Assembly: GCA_947498125.1 (NCBI GenBank) | Contig: CANMJH010000001.1 | Coordinates: 1,116,001 to 1,180,000, forward strand | Reading direction: 5' to 3' | DNA length: 64,000 nt | Source of the DNA: an uncultured Nioella sp. | Lineage (GTDB): Bacteria; Pseudomonadota; Alphaproteobacteria; Rhodobacterales; Rhodobacteraceae | Part shown: piece after piece, positions 8,947 through 16,229 of the stretch | Layout: each line of letters opens with the position of its first letter | Numbering within the stretch: position 1 is the stretch's first letter | Position numbers and translations under genes: made by a program | The notes under the pieces: model-generated | The model's database searches: none | What the model was told of the DNA's origin: nothing | The model's input: the letters and a program-made list of their open reading frames with translations, nothing else

Positions 8947-9927
8947 TTATTCGAACGCGAGATCTGTAATCGCATGAGTCCATGCACCTTCAGGCTGCGC
9001 GGTGATCACAGGATCCGAGCCCCCCGCCAGAAGCGTGTCAACGGTACGCTGGTATGCGGCCACGTCCAAAGTGCCGTTGCTGCCAGCCGTCAGAAGGGCA
9101 ATCTCACCCATCATCCGCACCTGATGCTCTTCGGTTTGCGCGCCGGTCTCGTCATAATCCAGAACGATCATCGCCGCATCTTCGGGATTGGCTTCTGCCC
9201 ATTCCCAACCGCGCATCGACGCCCGAACAAACCGTGCCATCCGGTCGACAAATTCGGGATCTTCAAGGTTCTCTTCCAGAACCCACATGCCATCCTCAAG
9301 TGTCGCAACGCCCTGCTCTTCGTATTTGAAGGTCACAAGATCATCCGGGCTGACGCCTGCATCGATCACCTGCCAATATTCATTATAGGTCATGGTCGAA
9401 ATGCAATCGGCCTGACGCTGCAACAGCGGATCAACGTTGAAGCCCTGCTGTAGGACAGTCACGCCGCCCTCAGACCCATCCGTTGCGATACCAAGCTGGC
9501 TCATCCAGCTAAGGAATGGGTATTCGTTACCAAAGAACCAAACCCCAATGGTGTGGCCGGCCAGATCGGCAGGCTCTGCAATGCCGGCATCGGCCCAGCA
9601 GGTCAGCATCAGACCCGAACGCGCAAAGGGCTGTGCGATGTTCACAACCGGCAGACCGCGTTCGCGCGCCGCCAGAGCCGATGGCATCCAGTTCAACATG
9701 ATGTCCGCGCCGCCGCCGGCAAGAACTTGCGGCGGTGCGATATCCGGCCCGCCGGGCTGGATTGTCACGTCGAGGCCTTCCTCTTCGTAAAAGCCATTCT
9801 CAAGTGCCACATAGTACCCGGCAAACTGAGATTGCGTGACCCATTGCAATTGCAACGTTACCTCATCGGCCGTCGCCGATCCGGCAACAAGACCAAGAGC
9901 CAGTGCTGTGCTAAGTGTTTTTTTCAT
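8947..9927 (-). CDS. ABC transporter substrate-binding protein (NMT1/ThiY-like)
   Basis: A protein of 326 residues. A signal peptide runs to about residue 20 (ALALGLVAGSATA, then DEVTLQLQW). The mature protein starts with VTLQLQWVTQSQFAGYYVAL, the usual opening of NMT1/THI5-like periplasmic binding proteins. It continues with GFYEEEGLDV, the binding-loop region GGADIMLNW, and GHTIGVWFFGNEYPF. Family members bind pyrimidine or thiamin precursors, riboflavin and similar heterocycles. With the two permeases and ATPase encoded upstream, and dihydropyrimidinase beyond them, a pyrimidine or hydantoin-like ligand is likely. It is the last gene of the transporter operon. Confidence 0.88.
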   Translation of the reverse strand: MKKTLSTALALGLVAGSATADEVTLQLQWVTQSQFAGYYVALENGFYEEEGLDVTIQPGGPDIAPPQVLAGGGADIMLNWMPSALAARERGLPVVNIAQPFARSGLMLTCWADAGIAEPADLAGHTIGVWFFGNEYPFLSWMSQLGIATDGSEGGVTVLQQGFNVDPLLQRQADCISTMTYNEYWQVIDAGVSPDDLVTFKYEEQGVATLEDGMWVLEENLEDPEFVDRMARFVRASMRGWEWAEANPEDAAMIVLDYDETGAQTEEHQVRMMGEIALLTAGSNGTLDVAAYQRTVDTLLAGGSDPVITAQPEGAWTHAITDLAFE

Positions 9928-9962
9928 TTTTATCTCCCTGATGGATGATGAGTTATCTTTTG

Positions 9963-10910
9963 TTATCGTTGCGACGGATGCCAGAAGGTCAGTCGTTTCT
10001 CAGCCAGGGCAACCGCCCCGTAAAAGCCAGACCCAGCTAAAGCTGCCACCGCAATCTCTGCCCAGACCATAGCCAATTCCAATGTCCCAAAAGAGGTTTT
10101 TATCCGAAACCCCATACCAACAATGGGCGAGCCAAAGAACTCGGCCACAATTGCACCAATGAGCGCAAGCGTTGTGCAAACCTTAAGCCCGTTGAAAATA
10201 AAGGGCATCGCTGCAGGCAAGCGCAGCTTGATCAGCGATTGCCAATAGCTGGCCGCATAGGTGTGCATCAGATCGCGTTGCATCGCATCGGTGGCCTTTA
10301 GCCCCGCTACCGTGTTTACCAGCATAGGGAAAAACACCATCAGAACAACGACTGCGGCTTTTGATTGCCAGCCGAACCCGAACCACATCACCAAAATCGG
10401 CGCTGTGCCAACGATGGGCAAGGCGGCAATAAAATTGCCGACAGGCAAAAGGCCGCGCTGGAGGAACTGCGAGCGATCAACGGCAATGGCCATGCCAATC
10501 GCCAAGCTCGCACCGATGACATAGCCCGACAAAGCCCCCTTCACGACGGTTTGGACAAAATCCACCCACAGCGTCGGCAGCGAGGTGATGATGGCAACCC
10601 AAATGTCACTTGGAGCCGGCAGAATGACCTGACTGACATCAAATAGCCGGACGGACATTTGCCAAAGGATAAGCAGCGTCACACCAAATAGCGCCGGCAC
10701 AATCAGCCGCTTCGCTGAGATGTCACTGGTCGAGATCAGGACATTCGCCCCCCACGCCACCATCCAAACTGCAAAAACGGCGGCCAATCGCCAGTCAAAC
10801 ACGCATATCACCGCCGCAAGGGCTGCGATCCCAGCAAGCCGCGCGGGGGCAAAACTCGTCAACGAGTTTTCAAAAATCCATCGATGGATTTTCTGGCTTT
10901 CCTGCATCAT
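9963..10910 (-). CDS. ABC transporter permease
   Basis: A protein of 315 residues with about six hydrophobic segments and a BPD_transp_1 (EAA-loop) region: LMHTYAASYWQSLIKLRLPA, about residues 210-240. Its start overlaps the stop of the upstream permease gene (ATGATG), so the two are coupled and probably form a heterodimeric channel. The first 20 codons are odd: they contain a copy of a dispersed double-hairpin repeat, which is read as part of KIHRWIFENSLTSFAP. Either the repeat inserted into the 5' end of the gene and stayed in frame, or translation starts further in. Confidence 0.87.
   Translation of the reverse strand: MMQESQKIHRWIFENSLTSFAPARLAGIAALAAVICVFDWRLAAVFAVWMVAWGANVLISTSDISAKRLIVPALFGVTLLILWQMSVRLFDVSQVILPAPSDIWVAIITSLPTLWVDFVQTVVKGALSGYVIGASLAIGMAIAVDRSQFLQRGLLPVGNFIAALPIVGTAPILVMWFGFGWQSKAAVVVLMVFFPMLVNTVAGLKATDAMQRDLMHTYAASYWQSLIKLRLPAAMPFIFNGLKVCTTLALIGAIVAEFFGSPIVGMGFRIKTSFGTLELAMVWAEIAVAALAGSGFYGAVALAEKRLTFWHPSQR
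10851..10892. repeat. double-hairpin dispersed repeat, copy 2
   Basis: AAAACTCGT/ACGAGTTTT (10851-10870) is followed by C and then the perfect 20-bp palindrome AAAATCCATCGATGGATTTT (10873-10892). The order, orientation and joint match copy 1 at 224-266. Loop bases differ while the stems keep pairing (CAT/ATG versus CGT/ACG), as expected if structure is selected. This copy lies inside the N-terminal codons of an ABC permease gene. Confidence 0.72.
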
Positions 10911-11914
10911 CGGTTCAGCCCCATCGTGGTAAGAGTGCGTTTTTCAATCGTCGTAATCACCCACACCAAGAGCGCGGCCGACACCGCCGCCATGATCAAT
11001 GCCGCCCAGATTTGCACAGTTTGCCCGTAATAGCTTCCGGTCAGTAGGCGAGCACCAAGGCCGAAACGGGCCCCGGTTGGCAGTTCAGCAACAATTGTTC
11101 CGACAAGCGCCGCCGCGATCCCGACTTTGAGCGAGGCAAACAGATAGGGTAGCGACGATGGCAGGCGCAATTTCCAGAAAATCTGGCTCCGGCTGGCCGA
11201 ATAGGTTTGCATCAAATCCAGATCCATCGCGCCAGGGCTGCGCAAGCCTTTGACCATTCCAACTACAACAGGAAAGAAACTGAGATAACTTGATATGAGC
11301 GATTTGGGCAGCAGCCCCTGCACGCCAACAGCATTCAAAACCACGATCACCATCGGTGCGATGGCCAATATCGGAATGGTCTGACTGGCGATCGCCCAAG
11401 GCATCACACCCAGATCCATAACCCGGTTATGCACGATCCCAACGGCCAGTAAAATCCCAAGACCCGTTCCAATGGCAAAACCCAACAAGGTCGGCGCCAT
11501 GGTTTGCCACGCGTGAAAGATTAGCGATCTGTTATGGGCCACGACGCGCAGACAGCCATCAGACAGGCCCGTCCAATTGTCGCTGTCTTCGCCCCAGCCT
11601 TGCCATTCACAGCGGCGGATCAACCCAAAGGTGGCGTCGTAAATCTCGGTTGCGACCCAGCCGGGTTGCGGCAATCGCGGGCGCTCGAACGCGTAGGCGG
11701 CAGGCATGACCGAGGGGTTGTCCAGCATAAGCCGGATGAGCCCGGTTTCGCCTTGTTCATCGGGGGTTGCCGGGATCACCTCTTCGCCGCCACGTGTGGC
11801 CGCGTCAAGCGCGAGCCGGAAATTCATTGGAATAACAGCGGCGTACCAGATCGCGAAAATTACAGCGACGATTGTGAGGATGGGAAAGACGTTACGCATA
11901 GCGGCCCACCCCAA
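10907..11914 (-). CDS. ABC transporter permease
   Basis: A protein of 335 residues. An N-terminal transmembrane segment (VFPILTIVAVIFAIWYAAVI) is followed by a soluble loop of about 100 residues rich in charged residues, and then the usual five-helix BPD_transp_1 core. The EAA-loop region reads LMQTYSASRSQIFWKLRLPS. The inserted periplasmic loop after the first helix is typical of permeases paired with NMT1-like binding proteins of the pyrimidine/hydantoin type. It overlaps the next permease by 4 nt, and its 5' end overlaps the small cysteine-motif membrane gene upstream. Confidence 0.88.
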   Translation of the reverse strand: MGWAAMRNVFPILTIVAVIFAIWYAAVIPMNFRLALDAATRGGEEVIPATPDEQGETGLIRLMLDNPSVMPAAYAFERPRLPQPGWVATEIYDATFGLIRRCEWQGWGEDSDNWTGLSDGCLRVVAHNRSLIFHAWQTMAPTLLGFAIGTGLGILLAVGIVHNRVMDLGVMPWAIASQTIPILAIAPMVIVVLNAVGVQGLLPKSLISSYLSFFPVVVGMVKGLRSPGAMDLDLMQTYSASRSQIFWKLRLPSSLPYLFASLKVGIAAALVGTIVAELPTGARFGLGARLLTGSYYGQTVQIWAALIMAAVSAALLVWVITTIEKRTLTTMGLNR

Positions 11915-12146
11915 ACAAAATCAATGTCGCGCAGGCGCAACCGCCAGAAGCCAGGATCGCCAACCGCCTGACATCGGCAACATCGGCGCAATCGGCCGAA
12001 TGAATGCAGTGGTTAAACGGGCTGCCCGGACCGCCAAACCCGACATAGGCAAAAAAGACCGTCACCAGACCCAAAGCTACGGTCAAACCAAAAACAAACT
12101 TCCGCAGGGTTTTGCGGAGATTGGACGGGGTTGTAAGATCACGCAT
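11892..12146 (-). CDS. small two-TM protein with Cys-x5-Cys motif
   Basis: I start this at the internal ATG (MRDLTTPSNLRK), giving 84 residues; the longer frame reading in from 12251 overlaps the neighbour and has shadow-like composition. Two hydrophobic segments flank a lumenal or periplasmic loop with CIHSADCADVADVRR. That motif recurs twice in the protein encoded just upstream (12139-12597), so the two are related. It overlaps the upstream gene by 8 nt and the permease gene by 23 nt, so it belongs to the ABC operon. The function is unknown; it could be an accessory subunit of the importer. Confidence 0.66.
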   Translation of the reverse strand: MRDLTTPSNLRKTLRKFVFGLTVALGLVTVFFAYVGFGGPGSPFNHCIHSADCADVADVRRLAILASGGCACATLILFGVGRYA

Positions 12147-12597
12147 GGCGCCACCCCCGCAATCCAAATAGGAACGCCAAACCCGGCGTTGCCGCCAACA
12201 ATCCGGCCATGCCCCGCACCGCGGCTGCATCCTCGCATTCGCTGTCGCCAATACAGATCAACAAATTTCCATTAGGCCCGCCAAGCGCGAAGGCCAAAAA
12301 GAAGAAGGCCAGCGACCATAGCACCACGAGGATGCCAAACCGTGCCCACAGCGACTTCCCGACGCCCTTGGCCGCGAACCAAATCGTCCCAAACCCAATG
12401 ACCAATCCTGCCGCGCCAATCGCATCAGCGGCCCGTGCATCGGCGCATTGCAGGCCTCCGCAATAATAAAGGCCGCGCGGCCCCTCAAACGCGCCTAGGA
12501 TAAGCCCCGCGCCCGCCAAGACCAAAATCGCACCGCCGCAGGCAAGCGCCATAAACGCCCAACGGGACGCGCCAATTGAAGTCTCTGCCTCAGTCAT
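12139..12597 (-). CDS. four-TM protein with duplicated Cys-x5-Cys loops
   Basis: The start chosen is the ATG at 12597 (MTEAETSIGASRW), which overlaps the ATPase gene end by 8 nt; upstream in-frame starts lie inside that gene. This gives 152 residues with four hydrophobic segments. Two loops, one after each odd helix, read YCGGLQCADARAAD and CIGDSECEDAAAVRG, so the protein is an internal duplication of a TM-loop-TM unit. The next gene encodes a single such unit. I do not recognise the family. Its position inside the pyrimidine-type ABC operon suggests an importer accessory role. Confidence 0.66.
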   Translation of the reverse strand: MTEAETSIGASRWAFMALACGGAILVLAGAGLILGAFEGPRGLYYCGGLQCADARAADAIGAAGLVIGFGTIWFAAKGVGKSLWARFGILVVLWSLAFFFLAFALGGPNGNLLICIGDSECEDAAAVRGMAGLLAATPGLAFLFGLRGWRHA

Positions 12598-13396
12598 AGG
12601 CATGGCCCGCCCGCAACCCGTCCCGTACGCGGGTGGCAATTTCGAGAAATTCCGAACTGTCGCGAATATTGAGCGGGCGTTCCTTTGGCAACGGGCTGTC
12701 GATTACATCGGTGATCCGGCCCGGACGCGGGCTCATCACGACGATTTTGGTGCTGAGGTAAACCGCTTCGGGGATAGAATGGGTTACAAATCCGATGGTC
12801 TTGTTTGTGCGCGCCCATAATTGCAAAAGCTGCTCATTCAGGTGATCGCGGACAATCTCATCCAATGCCCCAAACGGCTCATCCATCAACAGGATATCGG
12901 CGTCAAAAGCCAAGGCGCGCGCGATTGAGGCGCGCTGCTGCATACCGCCTGATAGCTGCCACGGGAATTTCTTACCGAACCCAGCCAAATCCACAAGATC
13001 CAGCACGTTTTCAACACGCCGCTCCTGCTCGGCGCGGTCAAAGCCCATAATCTCGAGCGGTAATTTGATGTTTTTCTCAATTGTCCGCCATGGATAAAGC
13101 CCGGCGGCCTGAAACACATAACCATAGGCGCGGTTGCGGCGGGCCTCATCGGGACTCATTCCATTGACAGTAATTTCCCCGCCTGTGGGCTGCTCCAGCG
13201 CCGCAATTACCCGCAAAAACGTGGTTTTACCGCAGCCGGAAGGGCCAATGAAACTCACAAACTCCCCTTGCGCGATATCTAGATCAACGCCCTTGAGCGC
13301 ATGAACAGGGCCGTCATTTGTTTCAAACGTTAGATCGAGGTTCCGGGCCGAGATAACCGGGCTGCTCTCAATCTGGGGGGCCGTGGCGGTGGTCAT
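12590..13396 (-). CDS. ABC transporter ATP-binding protein (nitrate/taurine/NMT1 type)
   Basis: A protein of 268 residues with Walker A GPSGCGKTT (about 54-62), Q-loop in YVFQAAGLYPWRT, signature LSGGMQQRASIARAL, Walker B ILLMDEPFGALD and H-loop FVTHSI. This pattern (DEPFGALDEIVRD) is that of the SsuB/TauB/NrtD-like importers, consistent with the two permeases and the NMT1-like binding protein downstream. It is cytoplasmic and energises uptake. It is the first gene of the transporter part of the cluster, and its 3' end overlaps the next gene by 8 nt. Confidence 0.92.
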   Translation of the reverse strand: MTTATAPQIESSPVISARNLDLTFETNDGPVHALKGVDLDIAQGEFVSFIGPSGCGKTTFLRVIAALEQPTGGEITVNGMSPDEARRNRAYGYVFQAAGLYPWRTIEKNIKLPLEIMGFDRAEQERRVENVLDLVDLAGFGKKFPWQLSGGMQQRASIARALAFDADILLMDEPFGALDEIVRDHLNEQLLQLWARTNKTIGFVTHSIPEAVYLSTKIVVMSPRPGRITDVIDSPLPKERPLNIRDSSEFLEIATRVRDGLRAGHAYD

Positions 13397-13455
13397 TTAA
13401 GGTTCGTCTCTCAAATAAATGGCAAGAAAAGGCCCGTGGCCCGCGTGGCGTGGGG

Positions 13456-13866
13456 TCACACTGTCACCCCCAATTTTTGTTCAACGGCAAATTGGATCAA
13501 ACTGGCCACAATCGAGATGGCCGCCAGTACGCCGGCATCCCAAAATGTTCCGTTGAAAAAAGCGACAACAGCAGTGCCAATAAGCCCGCCCATCAAAACG
13601 CCGCATAGCAGGACATTTTGTAAATTATAGGCCAGCTTTCTTTGCGCGACCCATCTCAGCGGCACAAATATCAGCGCGATAAGCGGCGCGATGATGAACA
13701 TGCCCGTCGCTGCAGTCAGCGCGATTGCCGTAAGAACAGTCAGCAAGCGCGCGTCGCCCGAGGCCACCATAGCCAAGCTCTCGGCGTGACCAATGGCGCC
13801 CACCATAAGCGTTGCCGCAAGCAGCGCCACGATAAAGGCCACACCGATTTTGGCGACATTGCTCAC
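13456..13866 (-). CDS. four-TM membrane protein of unknown function
   Basis: A protein of 136 residues using a GTG start that lies 0 nt from the end of hydA (its stop is followed directly by GTG AGC AAT). Four hydrophobic segments span about residues 8-28, 42-68, 85-104 and 110-128. There are no catalytic motifs. The tight spacing places it in the hydA transcription unit, ahead of the ABC ATPase gene. A transport or membrane-anchoring helper is possible, but nothing in the sequence decides this. Confidence 0.68.
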   Translation of the reverse strand: MSNVAKIGVAFIVALLAATLMVGAIGHAESLAMVASGDARLLTVLTAIALTAATGMFIIAPLIALIFVPLRWVAQRKLAYNLQNVLLCGVLMGGLIGTAVVAFFNGTFWDAGVLAAISIVASLIQFAVEQKLGVTV

Positions 13867-15330
13867 TTAGATCCCCGCTGGAATATTCATTGGATCGCGG
13901 TTGATTTGTTTCGGCGCGGTCAGTTCTTTCCATTTGCCAAGGGCCGCATGGGCCGATGGGAAGGCCGGGCGCGGGACGAAACGGCCACGGCCCGGGCTCG
14001 GTTGGCTGTTCTGGCCCCAAGCCCAGATGACCTCACCCCGGCTGAGCGTGTAACGTGACTGGGCTTTGACGTTGAAGCCTTCAAAGACGTTGTAGTCGAG
14101 TACTGAATGATGGTTTGAGGCACTAAGTGTTTTCGAGATCTTCGGATCCCAAACCACGATATCAGCATCAGCTCCTTCGACAATTGCACCTTTTTTCGGA
14201 TATATATTCAATATCTTAGCGACGTTCGTTGAAGTCGTCGCCACAAACTCATTCGGCGTTAAGCGGCCTGTCTCAACCCCTTCGGTCCAAAGCACGGCAA
14301 GGCGCTCCTCCAGCCCATTTGAGCCATTGGGGATGATCCGGAAATCATCGCGTCCGGCGCGTTTCTGTTCAGTGTTAAACGCGGCGTGATCGGTTGCAAC
14401 CACTTGTAATGACCCGCTCTGCAATCCCGCCCACAGGCTCTGCTGGTGCTCTTTGCTGCGAAATGGCGGGCTCATCACACGTCGTGCGGCATGGTCCCAA
14501 TCTTTGTTGAAATACTCGCTTTCATCCAAAGTCAGGAACTGAATGAGAGGCTCGCCATAAACCCGCATGCCCTTTTGACGGGCACGCCGGATCGCTTCAT
14601 GCGCCTGTTCGCAGGACACATGAACGATATAAAGCGGCACGCCCGCAGCATCAGCGATTGTGATCGCCCGGTTCGCCGCTTCGCCTTCGAACTCAGGCGG
14701 GCGAGAATAGGCGTGGCCCTCTGGCCCGGTGATGCCCTTGGCCATCATCTCTTCTTGCAAATCGGCCACAAGATCGCCGTTCTCGGCATGGACCATCGGC
14801 AAAGCGCCCAACTCGCGGCAGCGCTTGAACGAGGCATACATCTCATCATCCTCAATCATGAGGGCGCCTTTATAGGCCATGAAATGTTTGAAGGAGTTCA
14901 CGCCCATATCAACGGCGTCCTTCATCTCATTGAAAACATTCTCATTCCAACCGGTGATGGCCATGTGGTAGCCAATGTCGGCGCAGATCTGCGGAGCGGA
15001 TTTTCGGTGCCATTCATTGATGGCGTTCTTGATGCTGCCATCCTCACCCGGCAGGCAGAAATCAACCAACATCGTGGTGCCGCCAGCAGCCGCGGCCCAA
15101 GTGCCGGATTCGAATGTTTCGGCGGCTGTTGTGCCCATGAAAGGCATTTCCAGATGGGTATGTGGATCAATACCGCCGGGGATCACATAAGTGCCTTCGG
15201 CGTCGATATATTCGTCGCCTTTCAGGTCCTCGCCGATCTGCTTGATCACTTCGCCCTCGATCAGCACATCGGCTTTCCAGGTCCGGTCTGCGGTACAAAC
15301 GGTCCCGCCTTTGATGACTTTGGTGCTCAT
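13867..15330 (-). CDS. hydA: dihydropyrimidinase (hydantoinase)
   Basis: A protein of 487 residues. It opens dihydrouracil and dihydrothymine to N-carbamoyl-beta-amino acids, the second step of reductive pyrimidine degradation. The binuclear metal site is complete: DPHTH (H57, H59), the carbamylated lysine in NSFKHFMAYKG (K148), HAENG (H181), YIVHVSCEQ (H237) and the catalytic Asp in VATDHAAF (D314). The length is normal for the family. The flanking genes encode the step-3 enzyme, the RutR-like regulator and PreAT for step 1, so the substrate assignment to pyrimidines is strong. Confidence 0.95.
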   Translation of the reverse strand: MSTKVIKGGTVCTADRTWKADVLIEGEVIKQIGEDLKGDEYIDAEGTYVIPGGIDPHTHLEMPFMGTTAAETFESGTWAAAAGGTTMLVDFCLPGEDGSIKNAINEWHRKSAPQICADIGYHMAITGWNENVFNEMKDAVDMGVNSFKHFMAYKGALMIEDDEMYASFKRCRELGALPMVHAENGDLVADLQEEMMAKGITGPEGHAYSRPPEFEGEAANRAITIADAAGVPLYIVHVSCEQAHEAIRRARQKGMRVYGEPLIQFLTLDESEYFNKDWDHAARRVMSPPFRSKEHQQSLWAGLQSGSLQVVATDHAAFNTEQKRAGRDDFRIIPNGSNGLEERLAVLWTEGVETGRLTPNEFVATTSTNVAKILNIYPKKGAIVEGADADIVVWDPKISKTLSASNHHSVLDYNVFEGFNVKAQSRYTLSRGEVIWAWGQNSQPSPGRGRFVPRPAFPSAHAALGKWKELTAPKQINRDPMNIPAGI

Positions 15331-15378
15331 TTTGTGTCTCCCTCATCTGGCGCCGCCGCGGTGGGCTGGCGGGAATAG

Positions 15379-15672
15379 TTATGTCGCGTTGGCGGTCCCA
15401 TCAGGACGGGCAAGCGGCGGATCGCATAGCGGATAGCTGTCCAAATCACGCACCGGCACCAGCACAGTTTCCAGCGGGCCATGACGCAGATACCAAAAAC
15501 ACCCATCGGGGCCTTGGCGCATCTCTTCGAGCGGGGTCGATGTCGGAATTCGATCCCAAACCGCTTGAGGAACGGCATCCCGGTTCGTCGGCACTCGCCC
15601 CGTCGACTGGCAGGCCGCAAGGGTCAAGATGAGACTGGAAAAAATTATTGAACGCTGTTTTTTGAGTTTCAT
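15379..15672 (-). CDS. small lipoprotein of unknown function
   Basis: A protein of 97 residues. It has a short signal peptide with lipobox LTLAAC (Cys21), then a soluble domain with DGCFWYLRHGPLETVLVPV and a final SYPLCDPP. The cysteines and aromatic residues suggest a compact secreted fold. I recognise no named family. It sits 48 nt upstream of hydA and 1 nt from the immunity-like gene before it, so it is probably cotranscribed with the pyrimidine genes. Confidence 0.66.
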   Translation of the reverse strand: MKLKKQRSIIFSSLILTLAACQSTGRVPTNRDAVPQAVWDRIPTSTPLEEMRQGPDGCFWYLRHGPLETVLVPVRDLDSYPLCDPPLARPDGTANAT

Positions 15673-15956
15673 TAATTTGGCATCCTAAGGGGCATAATCG
15701 CCCATGATTTGTCCAGACCAAGTATTGCCTCAGAACCTTCTTCGATCTCAAGCTCAAGCAACGCAGGTTCGCGGTCAAAAAGATGCCCGATTCCGATGGA
15801 ATGCAAATTGTCTGTGTGCGCCTCACAAAAGGGTCCGCCGCAAAAAACACACAAGTCGCCCTCTTGGTTTGAAACGAAAACGAGCGCCCTTTCGTTGCGA
15901 AAAACATGCCCGCAAACAATTGTCCGTAGGTTACCTGGAACTTCGGATAACTTCAC
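15672..15956 (-). CDS. immunity-like small protein (DUF2185-like reading)
   Basis: A protein of 94 residues. It contains IVCGHVFRNERALVFVSN, then DLCVFCGG and IGIGHLFDREPAL, a pattern reminiscent of small bacterial proteins often found as immunity or orphan immunity genes. No toxin gene is adjacent. It overlaps the upstream gene by 4 nt (ATGA), so the pair is coupled. The stretch looks more AT-rich by eye than the pyrimidine genes on either side. The open frame and coupling support a real gene; the immunity reading is a weak pattern match. Confidence 0.6.
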   Translation of the reverse strand: MKLSEVPGNLRTIVCGHVFRNERALVFVSNQEGDLCVFCGGPFCEAHTDNLHSIGIGHLFDREPALLELEIEEGSEAILGLDKSWAIMPLRMPN

Positions 15957-16225
15957 CCAACAATCTCCTCTCGGTAATACCCCATTAGTCGCTTAGATGA
16001 GCAAATCGCATCCTCCGCAGACTTGCTTACAACTAGTTCTTGGTCTTCGAGCGCGATCTCAAGGTATCGAACCGCCAAACCATGTTCTCCGACAGATAAA
16101 AACCGCTCCGGATAGAAAAAATCGCAAGGGCCATTTGTTGACTCCAGCTCAAAAAGAGCATGCCGAATATATCGCCTAATCCGCAATATTTTCCGGTTTC
16201 TTTTCTTTTTGGCGGTTGGATTCAT
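15953..16225 (-). CDS. small MafI-like immunity protein candidate
   Basis: The start is taken at the ATG of MNPTAKKKRNRK, just after the stop of the amidase gene (TGA 16230-16232), giving 90 residues. A very basic N-terminus (AKKKRNRKILRIRRYIRH) is followed by a helical acidic part with EHGLAVRYLEIALEDQ and VSKSAEDAI. The EHGLA...L...L pattern resembles MafI-type immunity proteins, which are small helical proteins. It forms a coupled pair with the next gene and has no visible toxin partner. The functional call is tentative. Confidence 0.58.
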   Translation of the reverse strand: MNPTAKKKRNRKILRIRRYIRHALFELESTNGPCDFFYPERFLSVGEHGLAVRYLEIALEDQELVVSKSAEDAICSSKRLMGYYREEIVG

Positions 16226-16229
16226 ATAT

